Assembly: GCA_011033025.1 (NCBI GenBank)
Contig: WFMF01000006.1
Span: 434,001 to 498,000, forward strand
From: Beroe forskalii
Lineage: Eukaryota > Ctenophora > Nuda > Beroida > Beroidae
Direction of reading: 5' to 3'
Length of the DNA: 64,000 bases
Part shown: positions 36,957-49,416 of the stretch, piece by piece
Layout: every line of letters starts with the position of its first letter
Position numbering within the stretch: the first letter of the stretch is position 1
Translations under genes and position numbers: made by a program
Notes under the pieces: generated by a model
Seen by the model: only the letters and a program-made list of their open reading frames with translations
Databases searched by the model: none
Told to the model about the DNA's origin: nothing

Positions 36957-38030
36957 TCATCCCGCTGGATTACTGTCCCGATGCACAGAATGATTAAACT
37001 TTGTAAGGGAGTTGACCCCGTTGATTGACGTGAAGATCTCGAGCTTCCTCCTCATCACGTACCTCCTGAAGTGGTCCATCCGCCAGAAGTAGAGCAGGGG
37101 GTTGATGAAGCTGTTGGTGGTAATGGTGGCAATGCTCACCAGCGCGATCAAGTAGGTCCTCAGGAAGAGGGAGCCGGTGAACTTGTGGCTCTCTTCGTAC
37201 TCCCGAACCGTCAGCTCGCCCAGCTCAGGGGTGTTCCAGATGGAGAGGAAGTAGACCAGCGAACAGATGTAGGGGATGTTCAGGGCTATGTAGATGAAGG
37301 CGAACAAGATCACGGTTTTTGTTGATTCCACGTGCTTCTTTAGAGATCCTGACAGCTTTTGGGCGCTTTTCATTGACTTTCTTAGGTAAAACATAGATAA
37401 GAGAGTGGCTATGGTGATAGGGAGCGGTGAAAGGCCGGGAATGACGTTAAAGACTACTCTCAAAGTGAAGCCGTGTGATAGGTCCTGCTCCGTTAATTTC
37501 CTATCCATGTCTTCTGGTTCGAAGTTGTTGAAGTTGCATCCCAGCCAGTTGGTGTAGTACCGCTGAGTGACTCCGACCCCGAATATCAGGCCTAGAGAAG
37601 AAATGAAACTCCAAGCCACACATAGCGCAGGAAGCAGGAATGCAAGCCATGTGTGCATCTTCAAGGTGGGTTTAGCCAGGAGCACTAGTCTCGACAGGCT
37701 CAGGACTCCGACCATGAAGACAGAAAGTTGCGGGAGGGTTGTCCACTTTATGGTCCAGAAGAGACAGAAGCCGTCATTGTTGAACATCCTGCCGTTTCTG
37801 TTGGGTGAAAATGCCGCTTCAACAACGGGAAGCATAGAAAGGCAGACGAGAGCGTCAGTAAGGGAAATGACGGAGTAGAGTCGCCTGAAGTACTGGGAGT
37901 TCCCGATAGACTTCCGACTGTAGGAGATGAAGTACATGAAGCCGAAGACGTTGAAGGTAACCCCGAGAATCGAAACGATCAAGAGGATCGTACCGAACAG
38001 AATGTCATACGTCTTGCTGTACTCGTCCAT
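36957..38030 (-). CDS. Rhodopsin-like GPCR, single exon, 357 aa
   Basis: An uninterrupted frame of full receptor length with seven hydrophobic segments. TM1 ends near GVTFNVFGFMYF, with the usual GN replaced by FN. Cys89 (DGFCLFW) and a Cys in extracellular loop 2 (WLGCNFNNF) can form the conserved disulfide. The DRY motif is degenerate (SLSRL, about residues 111-115), the TM6 CWxP proline is present as NIPYIC, and TM7 carries NPLLY (about 310-314). The C-tail is short and basic. The start ATG gives an extracellular N-terminus of only about 10 residues before TM1. The ligand cannot be inferred. Typical of lineage-expanded intron-poor invertebrate receptors. Neighbours are the ORF1-only retroelement (35.4-36.7 kb) and the intergenic tract upstream of ABCB8. 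Confidence 0.9.
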   Translation of the reverse strand: MDEYSKTYDILFGTILLIVSILGVTFNVFGFMYFISYSRKSIGNSQYFRRLYSVISLTDALVCLSMLPVVEAAFSPNRNGRMFNNDGFCLFWTIKWTTLPQLSVFMVGVLSLSRLVLLAKPTLKMHTWLAFLLPALCVAWSFISSLGLIFGVGVTQRYYTNWLGCNFNNFEPEDMDRKLTEQDLSHGFTLRVVFNVIPGLSPLPITIATLLSMFYLRKSMKSAQKLSGSLKKHVESTKTVILFAFIYIALNIPYICSLVYFLSIWNTPELGELTVREYEESHKFTGSLFLRTYLIALVSIATITTNSFINPLLYFWRMDHFRRYVMRRKLEIFTSINGVNSLTKFNHSVHRDSNPAG

Positions 38031-39417
38031 AGTGTCCTGAGGTGTGAAATCGTTATTGAAAAAACGGACTTTTATGTTTTTGAAATTATTTTGTGAAGGT
38101 CAGGATTCACAAAAATCTACCTAGTACGTTTTTTGCTTTTGGGAAATTAGAATAAAGTACCGACTTACAGAACTTGGAATCAGAATGCTGAGATCTTGGT
38201 CTCAGACCGACTGATTCACATAGAGAATACGAGCTCTTTCAGCTCCTTTAAGAAGAAAGTGAGGACTAATTATGAATTCTCCATCCTGGAGATAAAGCAA
38301 TGCTCGCAGAGATGCTCCAATGTGTTTTATTCTCGTTCTAACGATTTCACAGTACAGTGATACTTATGACCCAGCAATGCAACTCTCGAGTGTGTAATAC
38401 TAAAAGCTCCTATATAATGCCAAAATTTCAGAGTAACAGGTCTACTTGGTCCTTAGTTCAATGTGAGGCAATCCACTGCTGCTTTATCTGTGAAAATACT
38501 AAAATATATCAGATCACTTTCGGTATTTTCTCGACTGAGGAAGGACACCACAAATAAGAATCATTTTCCTATGAATTTTCCTACGTTTTTTTTCTACGAT
38601 GAATGACATAATTCTCTGAAATGTGGTTCTATAAAAGTATAAAAACCTAAATTGTTCAAACGAAGTTATATGATAACTGTAAAGAGGACGATCATAGCAC
38701 AAAGAGAGTAAGAGAACACTAAAAGAATAGACTGGGTATAAAGGTTGCTCCATCAATAGTGTGACTATTTTGAAACTATTTCAGTCACACTATTTATGAA
38801 CTTTACAATTCACAAATGGAATTATCATCCGTTTCTCCGATGATTATTTCATTACAAAAAACTGATATATCAATGAAGGATATACGCCGAGCCCATGTTT
38901 ATCACAGAACAGATATTTTCGTAAACGCAGCTTCTCAACTTTAAGTTTGGCATAAAATGAACTGCCATGCGTATTGTTCTGTGCTACTTCTAGCATGTGT
39001 TTGTAAAGGAAAACCGGAAAAACATGTCACAGTAAGGCTACTGCTGTTGATTTGATGATATAGGCTAATAATTAGCCAACAGCGACTAATGTTGCATTAT
39101 TATTGAAACATATGAGCATTAAGCATATATATGGATGCATTGAATAAAATTTCAACTCACATATCAATTTATGTTCAAACAAATAATTGACAACTCACTA
39201 GCGAAGAATTAAATAATACAGATCAGAGATCAGTAAGTATACAAATTTCATTGTCAAGAAATCATTTCTTTCTTCTGCCAATTAATTTGGTGTCTGTTGT
39301 CTGGCACATGCCTCCATAGAAAATTATTAAATCCTGTTACATTGAGCCAACTGAGTACAATAGATCAAATCATAAAGAACGAAAAAAATTACGAATAATT
39401 TTCAAGAAGAAAACCAA

Positions 39418-39484
39418 ACTTTTAATAATAAAACCGTTGACAATGCAGGAGTCCTGCATTGTCAACGGTTTTATCATTAAAAGT
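39418..39484. repeat. 67-bp palindrome
   Basis: 33-bp arms (ACTTTTAAT, ATAAAACCGTTGACAATGCA, GGA) around a single G, one mismatch. Intergenic, upstream of the GPCR at 36957-38030 (minus strand). Confidence 0.9.
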
Positions 39485-40089
39485 GTGGGACCAAAAATAA
39501 ACTAAGCACAATCCTACGGTTTATATTTGACTAACCACTTTCCATTTTCCAATGTCATTTAAACAAAGTATCAGGGTCAAAAATATATTTTTCCGATTTT
39601 TGGCCTGTATAAGGAAGCACAGATTTATTGACCCCTATATCAACTTTCAAACACATATTCCTTATTATTTGACGAGGGGCTATGGCTCACCTCCTAGTCG
39701 GTTGCCCTGGAGACTGACCTTAACTGCTTTATCCCTGACAGTTAGGTTCTCGAGCTGACGAGTCGCTAGCATTGCACTATGCCAGCAAATTCCACTACTG
39801 AACTCACCAGCAGTGGAACGCATCCCAACGCGTTCTATTGGTTTTGCAACTTGTGTGAGTATTTTGATGTGTCAAGAGCTCTCTATGATATGTCATACAA
39901 GTTACATCATCACTAGTGCAGCAAAACCAGTAAGGGATCAATATGAATATAATTACTACCTTCTATATACCAACTAACCACCACTATTGCAGGAACCACA
40001 TTATCTTGAATGTATCCCAACAGCTACATTCGACCACAATATGTGTCTGCATGTGAGCTCAACAACTTAGTAGGTATCTCCATGTACCC

Positions 40090-40835
40090 ATAACTCAAAG
40101 CCCTTGTGAGCCTAACATCCCAATAGCTCCAGGGAGCCCAACAACCCAATAGCCCAGGAGCCCAACAACCCAATAGCTCCAGGAGCCCAACAACCCAATA
40201 GCTCCAGGAGCCCAACAACCCAATAGCCCAGGAGCCCAACAACCCAATAGCTCCAGGGGAGCCCAACAACCCAATAGCTCCAGGGGAGCCCAACAACCCA
40301 ATAGCTCCAGGGGAGCCCAACAACCCAATAGCTCCAGGGGAGCCCAACAACCCAATAGCTCCAGGGAGCCCAACAACCCAATAGCTCCAGGAGCCCAACA
40401 ACCCAATAGCCCAGGAGCCCAACAACCCAATAGCTCCAGGGAGCCCAACAACCCAATAGCTCCAGGGGAGCCCAACAACCCAATAGCCCAGGGAGCCCAA
40501 CAACCCAATAGCTCCAGGAGAGCCCAACAACCCAATAGCTCCAGGGGAGCCCAACAACCCAATAGCTTCATGTGAGCCTATCAACCCAATAGCTCCAGGG
40601 AGCCCAGCAACCCAATAGCTCCATGTGAGCCCATCAACCCAAGCAAATCACCATGTTCATTAGGTTGGCAAATAATCACTCTCTTTGTAAGTGGGGTGGG
40701 TGGAGAATAACAGTGTATCCTCCTCCCCAAGAACCATGGCATGGGAGCCCAACAACCCAATAGCCCAGGAGCCCAACAACCCAATAGCTCCAGGGGAGCC
40801 CAACCCATAGCTCCAGGGGAGCCCAACAATCGTTG
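40090..40835. repeat. 26-27-bp minisatellite CCCAACAACCCAATAGCTCC
   Basis: About 20 units of CCCAACAACCCAATAGCTCC plus AGGGGAG (with shorter CCCAGGAG forms) from 40108 to 40640, and a second small block at 40741-40830. The open frames across it on the minus strand are by-products of the repeat. Confidence 0.92.
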
Positions 40836-41894
40836 TCCTGACTGTATCATTTCAAGCACTTCTCTGACAAATGAGGATAATATTTGGGTCAATTTTAAAA
40901 AGCTTTCTGAGTTTCCATGAAATCGCGAACCACCAATGTCATGCCGGTAAAAGTTTTTAGGCTTTCTTCTATTAGTTTTAGTTTTAGCATTTAGCATTTA
41001 GCATTTAGCATTTAGCATTTAGATTACAGTACATCTTTTATTAATAACTTCATATTACTAGATACCAAAGAATTCTTTTTAAATAGTTTTAATTATGTAG
41101 GATCACCTCAAATTGCGAGGTCACCAGTGGTTATATGGAAACTTGCCTATTGATAAAAGGCGGGGCAAATCGATAGAATAGGATCGGCGATGTGAAATTT
41201 CAAAGGCGGCTAAAGTGTGACTATAGTGATGAGAGTTAGTGTGGTGGCAGTGTATGCTGTGATGGGCGACAGTTAAGAATCTAAAAAGTTCATCGAAAAA
41301 TCAAACAAAATCTGTAATCTCGCAATTTGTGCATGATCCTTCACTTCACATTTTATTAGTTCATTACTAGGTGTAAAATTATAGACAATTATAGGTTGAT
41401 TATTGATAATCAAAATTATGAAATTGGGTAGAATTTGTTTGTTAGAGTTTTGTTATCATCATTTCATTATTTGTAGAGCTAGATTGCTATGTTTGTATGA
41501 ATATTATTGATTGTTATTTGATATTTGATCATTTATGATGAACTGCATTGCATCAGAGCAGATATTTCATTTTTCAGGTATCATTATGGTCCATTATAAG
41601 ATGGAAAAAATTGATTGTGTTTTTTTAAAACGTTTTTAAACCTAATTAATCACTGTTATTTTATTCATGATATAACTGTGCATTTTGCTTATATCATGTT
41701 ACTTACCAATAATCATATTGTTGCAGATTGATATCAAATCAAAGAAATTTCTGCGTTTGATTGTCTTACAATTGTACCAGATCAATGCATAAGACACGTT
41801 AACAGCCCTTACTCGACAATTAATCATACTTCTCACCCAATTAGTGGAGTCCTGGTTGTCAACTCAAAAACAGATTTATCAGAAGGATAACCAC

Positions 41895-42020
41895 GGGGGA
41901 TGAGGGGATGCATGTTCCATCCCCAATCGGGGAATGAGGGGATGCATGTTCCATCCCCAATCGGGGAATGAGGGGATGCATGTTCCATCCCCAATCAGGG
42001 AATAGGGGGATGCATATTCG
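41895..42020. repeat. 36-bp tandem repeat
   Basis: Three to four units of GAGGGGATGCATGTTCCATC plus CCCAATCGGGGAAT. The unit contains an inverted GGGGATG / CATCCCC pair. Intergenic. Confidence 0.9.
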
Positions 42021-42890
42021 ACCATAGCTGTTACATTTGTCAAAAAAGGAAATATTCGTTAAATTGTGCACTTTTTTGAATTCAGGAAAAGTTCGGCAAA
42101 ATTCTTCAAGCCATGGAAATCGATTTTTTGTGATATCACAATGTATAAAATCAACATTTTTGAAAGTTTTTCATGATTTTGAGACATGATCACAAAAAAT
42201 TCAGGAATAGCTCTTCAAAATCTTTAAAATATTCGTCAAATTCGTCGCCGTTTAAAAATTCGTTACGTGCGTATGTATCCACCCCCTGTCAGTTGATAAG
42301 TTTGGCCACAAACACCATTCACATAACGCAGTCGCCCAGCATGTCGACAGCACTTTTTGAAATGGATCTAAACATTGCCACGCACAGGTTTCACATTAGT
42401 AAGTAACAAAATATGAGATAGGTTAAGGGTTTCGAAAATAATTATCAAAGTAATAAATATAAAACATGAATCAAGTTATCAGATTTAATAACTACTAATT
42501 ACTAAGATTAAAGCATGGATGGAATAATCAGAATATCAGGACAGGATATGAATTATATATTAACCAGATCATTTAAAATAACTTTCAGTTCTAAGTCGGA
42601 TTATAAACTTGATAGCAGTAGATCAGAATATGTCCAGATTCCAGAATGAAACATATGTCATGAATCGAGCCGGAAGATAATTTTTGGGGGGGAATTGATA
42701 GTTCATGTACGCACAATGCATATAAACCTTTCAATCTAAGTACTAAATCAAGAAATGTTCGTATATTGTTAAATGTGACAATAATGAATGTCCATACCCT
42801 GTAATTGGCGACGCCAGGTCAACAGAAGTGTTTTTTATCTGCAGGTCCGTAGTTGTACCAGTGTTGAATGGTTGTAATACGGGAGGATAG

Positions 42891-45800
42891 CTATGAATCT
42901 TGTATCTCTGTCTGGTTTCTCACCAAGTTAAAGTACTCTCCTTGTTTCACCATCAGTTCATCATGGGTTCCAGTCTGAAGGAGGCAAATAGTAATGTTAT
43001 TGAAAATAATTAACTGATAATTTATAAAAAGTTTATGAAAAACATAACAATGATCACTAATTTAATAATTTATCTAGGTACTGCTAATTTACAAGTACTT
43101 GACACGAATTGTAGTAACCATACAGCTGACAAGGCAGCAAGTGACTTCAATTAAGATCACTAATCTAACTGGCAAATAATTTCCGTCTACAGTACCGATC
43201 AGAGGACAAGTACTTCAGGGGGGCTTACTTGAGCATCTTTACATTACCTCGACTATCCTGCCCCTGTGGTTTGATTACCTCGACTATCCTGCCCCTGTGG
43301 TTTGATTACCTCGACTATCCTGCCCCTGTGGAGGACGACTATCTTGTCTGCGTCTCTCACTGTGCTGAGTCTGTGTGCTATCACTATCACACTTCTGTCT
43401 TGACAGAGCCTCTGTAGGGCTTCCGACACCTGCTTCTCACTCGAAGCATCCAGGGCACTCGTAGCCTCGTCCAGAACCAACACAGTGGGGTCCTTCAGCA
43501 GCGCTCGAGCTATTGCTATCCTGGGAGGAGGAGTCATAGGATAGGGATGAGGGCATCAATAAACTTAAAAGTCATGTCCATTCAAATTAGTGAATAGTAA
43601 CTAGGCATTCAGTTTCAAGAATCAGTATTTATCAAATCCCTCAACAAGGAGCTAATTCAGAAGAAAAGAAAGGAAGTGAGCCCCTCCCACCTTTGCTTCT
43701 GTCCCCCAGACAAGGTCGTGCCCCTTTCCCCCACGACAGTCTCGTAACCGTCAGGGAACTGGGAGATGAAGTCGTGCGCGTTTGCTGCGCGTGCTGCGCG
43801 CGTCACTTCCGCCTCAGAGGCGTCAGGAGCCCCGTACCGAATGTTTGCACCGATTGTAGTGGCAAAGAGGACAGGTTCCTGTGGAGTTGTCGGTCAGGAC
43901 TGCGTGAGTACCTTACTAGGACTATCGATGTGGAACAAAATTTGGGGATTCAACGGTGAAAAAAATCTTTCCCACATATATGTCTCATATTAAGGTGGTT
44001 CGGCGTGACATTCCAACACTCTCTCTTACATTTACAAGGACTAAGACTCTCTCTTACATTTACAAGGACTAAGATTCTCACGTAACAAATATAACAAATA
44101 ATGGCTCCATTACATTTAATCAGTTTGAATATCCGATATCCAGTTTGGATTGCCTTAATATTAATAATTGTCACCGACCACCGTCACGCTATGAACTTCT
44201 TAAGGGTCCGCGGAAAGTTTGACAAATTGTCCGCGAAGACCCCGCAAACAGGTCATATTCGGTACCTGCATTTGATATGATTAATTATTAGAAATTACCT
44301 GACTAATGTAGCCGAGGTAAGAGCCACGCAAATACTTGGTGTCCAAGGAGTTGACGTCAGTGCCATCTAGGAGAATGGACCCCTCCTCAACAGTGTAGAA
44401 CCTCTCTAATAGCGCTCCAACTGTTGACTTTCCTGGGGGGGTCTTTAATTTCCTTGGGAAGGTAGGGTTATCAATTTCATAGGTGGTGGTAAGCTACACA
44501 GTTCATGGGGAACGTATTTTGTCATTTTCTGAGATTGTTACAAATTTTCAGAGGCTACCTTAACGGTTAAGGTAGCCTCTGACAATTTGTAACAATCTCA
44601 AAAATGACAAAATACGTTCCCCATGAACTGTGTAGCTTAAAAAATAGGCCGACTATATTTTCGGGGGTTAAGGCTTAACCCCCGAAAATATAGTCGGCCT
44701 CTTTTTTAGTCAAAATTTGAATTTCGACTATAAATTCGGCAAACCATAATTATTACCGACTATAGAAACCGCAGACTTTAGTTTTCCAAGCATAATTTTT
44801 GTAGGTTTTTGCAATTTAGCATATCATGAGAGTGCAACTTGGTCTGAAAATGGATTGTTATGACGTCATTCTAGCATTTGAGGTAATTTTGTAAGATTAA
44901 GAAGGTTGTAGGGATTGACTCAGTCAGCCAAACTAAAAATTTATGATTTTCTATAATCAAAAATCGAAGAAATTTAAAGAAAAACGCTTTGAAAATCGAA
45001 ATTTGAGGTTGAAAATCACCAAAACAGCCGACTAAAATTTCGGCCGACCATATGCCCAGACATTTTACTACTATAATCTTATAATAATTCCGACTATATT
45101 TTTACCCGACTAAAATATTGGAGGTTAAGGTATTGTATACAATATTCACTTCAACCGCAAGTACAGACAACTGCAATATGTCTCCGCATACTGGCTGCCG
45201 AATGTTGTTACTTTTTACCATTCAAGAAGAAGAGGGAAATGGAAATTATCAATTTCTGTAGGAGGAGAATTAATCGCATGAAGTTGAGTAATTTATCCTA
45301 AGCTAGTAGATAAATTCAGTGCTGATCTGAGTTCTGACCTGCCCCTGAGGAACCACACAGTGCGACGGTTTGTCCGGGCTCTATTTCCAAGTTAAAGTCC
45401 TCCAGGACAGTGAGGCCAGCCCTCGACGGGTAGGAGAAGGATACGTTTCGGAAGGAGATGCTGCCCTCGGGCGAACATATCACCTCGCCTTCGCCTCGCA
45501 CAGCCTCGTGATCTAGATACTGAGAGGAAACGAGAGGTTTTATCAGGGATAATCCAGATACTGAGAGAAAACGTGAGGTTTTATCAGGGATATAGAAGGC
45601 GATGGGGAATTATAGCTTTGTTAAGTCATTATGAAAATTTGGAGTTGAGCAGGAAGATATTGTGTAAAACCGTAAAATCACCAGAGTTAAATCATGACAT
45701 TGCCGGAATTTTCTGTGGATAGAAACTTTGATATTTAGTACTTTATTAACTCATATACCCTTGAAAATTGCGTTTTGAAATGGGCCCTCAGAAAACAGAA

Positions 45801-46886
45801 TTTAATTCCTATCTTTTGCTTTTCGACGAGGATATGATACTATTTCGTAAAAATATGATTCTTCGGAAAGTTCATGTGTTGTTGCTGGAAATTTAGCATA
45901 TATCACCGGGTGACATCAAATATTTGTCAGTGGGCGGTGGACGTCACTCGAATGACGATTTTCCGCAAAGCCTACGTGGGCGCACGCGTGCTATGGTAGA
46001 AATTTTCTTTTTACCTTTTTGTGAGTCTGTTGTAAAGCCCACACTTTTTTATTTGCAGAATTTGAATTCTTCCGCCACTTATTCTCAAGAATTTAATTTC
46101 ATGAATGAGAAGCTCCATGTTTTACTGACCTTTCAGCAGTTGTGCATACAACTACAAGTATTAGGATCCCTCCCGTAGTTTCGAGTGTCATGAAGTGTGT
46201 TTTGCATTTAATTTTATTAACTATTAGAGATGCAAAATGATATTTACAATTAAATGCTTAAATGCTGCTATCCATTGACCCCGGGCCCCACCACTTTGAC
46301 GCATTATTGCTCACAAAATCAACTCGTTCGATGCTAGCGTTCAAGGAAGTGTCGTATAATAAGTGTGTAGGTGTATGAACCTACTTCCTATAGGCATAAA
46401 TATCATAGATTTGAATGAAACCTAGGTCTTCTCACGGTCATGTAATACAGGTGGACCAAATAAACACATGAAACGCTGTATTTATATATTATACACTATA
46501 CATTTGTATATTTGTACATGCATTAGTTGGGCTACATGAGCATCAAAGATTAATTTGGTTTGAACATCATCTTAAAGATATGAAGTCTTACTTTAACCTT
46601 ATAGTCGGATAAAATGAACTGCAGTATCACCTTACTCTCATTTTAATGCTTGCTTGCTATGATAGATAGCGCATTGATTTCAAACGAAGCAACATGTTGC
46701 TTTATACCTGAGCAACTCTAGCAGCAGCAGTCGATCCCTTCACCATCTGACTTATCAGCACGCTCATATTCTGAAGACTACGCTGCACAAGTTGGGCAGA
46801 TGCCAAGAAAGCCATCACGTCACCAGGACTAACTTGACCAGTAGATAGTTGGTAACCTCCGTAAAATAAGGTCTGCAGCACCATAC
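42891..46886 (-). CDS. ABCB8: ABCB8-like mitochondrial ABC half-transporter, 3' exons (end of TMD and whole NBD)
   Basis: Exons in order: 46886-46708, 45519-45339, 44432-44299, 43878-43691, 43520-43310, 42974-42891 (TAG stop at 42893-42891). All junctions are GT-AG with matching phases. The first exon ends the transmembrane domain ([20 protein letters not shown]). The rest is a complete ATP-binding domain: [15 protein letters not shown], Walker A split by an intron (GSSGAG / KST), Q-loop ISQEPVLF, signature LSGGQKQR, Walker [14 protein letters not shown]-loop [10 protein letters not shown] and the end [13 protein letters not shown]. The best family match is ABCB8, the inner-mitochondrial-membrane half transporter linked to the mitochondrial K-ATP channel and iron export. 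The 5' neighbour exons on this strand are those of the left inverted-repeat arm. The last splice donor of the NBD lies in a 31-bp tandem repeat. Confidence 0.9.
43243..43332 (-). repeat. 31-bp repeat spanning the last ABCB8 NBD splice donor (3 copies)
   Basis: On the minus strand CACAGGGGCAGGATAGTCGA plus GGTAATCAAAC is repeated at 43305, 43274 and 43243. The first copy in transcription order ends the exon at 43310 with GAG/GTAATC; the others are further donors within the intron. Confidence 0.88.
44491..44638. repeat. Near-perfect 148-bp palindrome
   Basis: Arms of 74 bp starting AAGCTACACAGTTCATGGGG and meeting at CCTTAAC/GGTTAAGG with no spacer and few mismatches. In the ABCB8 intron between exons 45339 and 44432. 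Confidence 0.92.
44646..44700. repeat. Perfect 55-bp palindrome next to the previous one
   Basis: 27-bp arms AGGCCGACTATATTTTCGGG plus GGTTAAG with a 1-nt centre. DNA to about 45130 repeats CCGACTATA / CCGACTAAAAT motifs and ends with GGAGGTTAAGG, suggesting that the palindrome and this tract form one element of about 0.5 kb. Confidence 0.85.
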
Positions 46887-47044
46887 CTGAAAAGAAACAG
46901 GTTGCTATAAGTTACCATCTTCAACGTAGCTACTCTGAAGTTAATATTTGTTACATTCCTATAAAACAGTAGCGTGGCTCCCTCCTGGACCTATGTTAAA
47001 ACCATTCCTGCTAAACAACAGTAAAGTACAACAATAATATTAGT

Positions 47045-47180
47045 ATTTCTGCAATGAAGTTGCTATAGCAACAGCATCATTCCTGCAATGAGGTTACTAT
47101 AGCAACAGCATCATTCCTGCAATGAAGTTGCTATAGCAACAGCATCATTCCTGCAATGAGGTTACTATAGGATCAGCACT
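47045..47180. repeat. 36-bp tandem repeat in an ABCB8 intron
   Basis: Three clear and one decayed unit of TGCAATGAAGTTGCTATAGC plus AACAGCATCATTCC. Confidence 0.85.
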
Positions 47181-48484
47181 ATTCATTCATGTGATAAGTT
47201 TGCTAGAGCAGCAGGGCTATTCCTGTAATGAGGCTGATGAGAACAGAACCATTCCTGTAATAAGGTTGCTTTAATTATAGTGCCATTGGTTAAGCGAGGT
47301 TGCCATAAAACTTTGGGTCCCTTTCCCTGGATAGGTCTTTATAGCAACAGTAACATGACCATCTGGTTATAATACCATTTATAGAAAGCACTTGTTAGCA
47401 GAAATCTTGGCGATATGCCAGTAGTAACTCGTCCCAATGAAGTGGTTAGAACATTGCGTTATTCCCTACGTTGTAAACTTCCAAGACCAAATCCTACACC
47501 AACAACTTAGATATCAAACAAGTGGTAGGCTGGTGCTGATGACACTAGATCATTATTGCAAGGTTTTGAGTTTTGGGAAGGGGTACCTTACAGCACACAC
47601 ACACACACGTGTGCTAGGTATGTACTTCTTCATGCCTGTAGTATGGGACACAAAATATATATGAGGTCACGTTACAAGGGGTAACACCTGGTCAAATAAT
47701 CATTACATGAGTGAGAATAAAAGGGGAGTCTTCCCGTCTCGGCGGTACATTCTGACTCTCATGATATTGCTATCAGTTTCGAGCTTCATCTCTACTGGTC
47801 CTCTATCTCTATCAGTATCTCTGTCACATGCTCACTGTGATCTACACTCACGGATACAGTGGTATGCACTATGCATCCCAATATCTGACATCATTCGGGT
47901 TTCAATCTTTTGGTAACTATCTTAATCGGGCATCTGCATAATTGGAACATTAGCTAGTTACCGCGTCTCATTTCGTTAATTACATGTAAGAATTAATTAT
48001 CCTAAAATGATATAAAATAAATCTTCGTTAACCGTTTTCTCTGCTGCTGGTGCCCGCACCTGTGTCAACTCATTAGGCGGCCCTCGTCAATTCTCTTCAG
48101 GGAGATGAACCTTTCATCACCAACAGTGTTTGGAAATGCCATGTAATTGAAATTCATCAACTACACTGAGGTCTTTTCCTGACGATTGTACTGCCATAGA
48201 GTCGAGGTTTTGTCAATGCCGTTTTATTGATAGATAAAGTCAATGATAGCAACATCGTAAACTTTGAGTAATGTAATATTAGTGCAACTTCTCAGTACTC
48301 ATCTGCATAGGAATATCTTAAAAAACCAAATAATTTGTGGTTTTTCCGATCTAAGAGCAAGTTTAGGTTTTTGAAATTCTATTTACAATTTCCGACAACT
48401 GTACAGCCAATGAAAGAAATTGAAGGATTCAAGATATAATTTAAAAATTAGTTAACCATCTTTTATTCATTCGCTCAAGACTTC

Positions 48485-48678
48485 CGGTACACTAGTTTCC
48501 GGTACACTAGGTTGGGTGGTTGAGTAAACCGCGTGGCTGCTTAGTGCATAGTTTTGAGATAATTCTCTCACCCTTACGACATATTTGAGAAATGGTTCGG
48601 GGTTCAATCGAATCCAGTACCTTTCGATCACGAAACAACCGGATACCATCAGATTATACACCAACTGGCCATTTGATA
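48485..48678 (-). mobile_element. tRNA-derived SINE, related to 20880-20990
   Basis: The reverse strand begins TGGCCAGTTGGTGTAATCTG, with GGATTCGATTGAACCCC as a B-box-like site, then about 130 nt of body. The tail sequences differ from the 20.9-kb copy. It lies in an ABCB8 intron. Confidence 0.55.
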
Positions 48679-49416
48679 ATAGCCGTCAAATGAACAATAT
48701 ATGAATATCAGAATAACAAAGTTGATAGAAAACCTGTTTCAAATTCTTATATCAAGAGTTTCATAGTTTTCACTGAGACTCCATCTGACGTTCTCTCATG
48801 AAAACCAGACAAATTGGCCTATATTCACCACCACGTTACAATGCAACATAATATCCTTGGAGTCTTTCCCCAAAAAAAGGTTATTTTAGTATTTTACCCT
48901 TCTAGTCCGGAGCATTCTGCTATTTGACGCTAAAACCGTGCTTTGAGTAACTAATCGCATTCTTCTGAGCAACACATACGCACTCAGCATAGGTACACGC
49001 GGTACATTCATATCCCAGGCTCCAGATCACCTTCCTATAGAACGTACTAAGTTGCTTAGTGTCACGAGGCCACTATACTCAATAGACAGTGGTAGCCGTG
49101 ATCTGACTTGAATATAATCTGATATCTTCAAGTGAGACGGCATCCATGATTTAAGTTCCTTTCATATTCCGTTCGGTAAAAAATATTTTCATTATTTCAT
49201 ATGACATTGTTATAACATTAAACTTTCTTCAATTTCGCTTGTTGAATTCCATTTGTTCAATAAATCCATCTATGTATCTATGTATCTATATCAAAGTCAT
49301 CGTCTTTTATAATGACTTGTTGGAAATTTTGATCGAAAGGTTTCATTCAATTTCATCCTCATTCACTTCTCGAAGCAACTTTAGAACCTAACAATTCTCA
49401 TCGTAGGACCAACACA

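Larger units (their letters stand above)
38031..42890. other. Intergenic tract between the GPCR and ABCB8
   Basis: Apart from the palindrome at 39418, the minisatellite at 40090-40835, an 8-bp TTAGCATT repeat at 40986-41021 and the repeat at 41895, I see no coding exon or RNA gene. Confidence 0.6.
46887..49416. other. ABCB8 intron sequence before the nested GPCR
   Basis: Holds the 47.05-kb repeat, a CA run near 47597 and the SINE at 48485-48678. No other exon recognised. DNA from 50425 to 51250 after the GPCR is likewise AT-rich and empty. Confidence 0.6.

Noticed and set aside
40024..40584. Long open frames (up to 186 codons) on the minus strand full of GCWAPLELL-type repeats
   Set aside because: They exist in all three frames of the 26-27-bp minisatellite; no start context, splice or family match.
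45924..46178. 84-codon frame in an ABCB8 intron
   Set aside because: No domain, no splice context, unremarkable composition; a chance frame.
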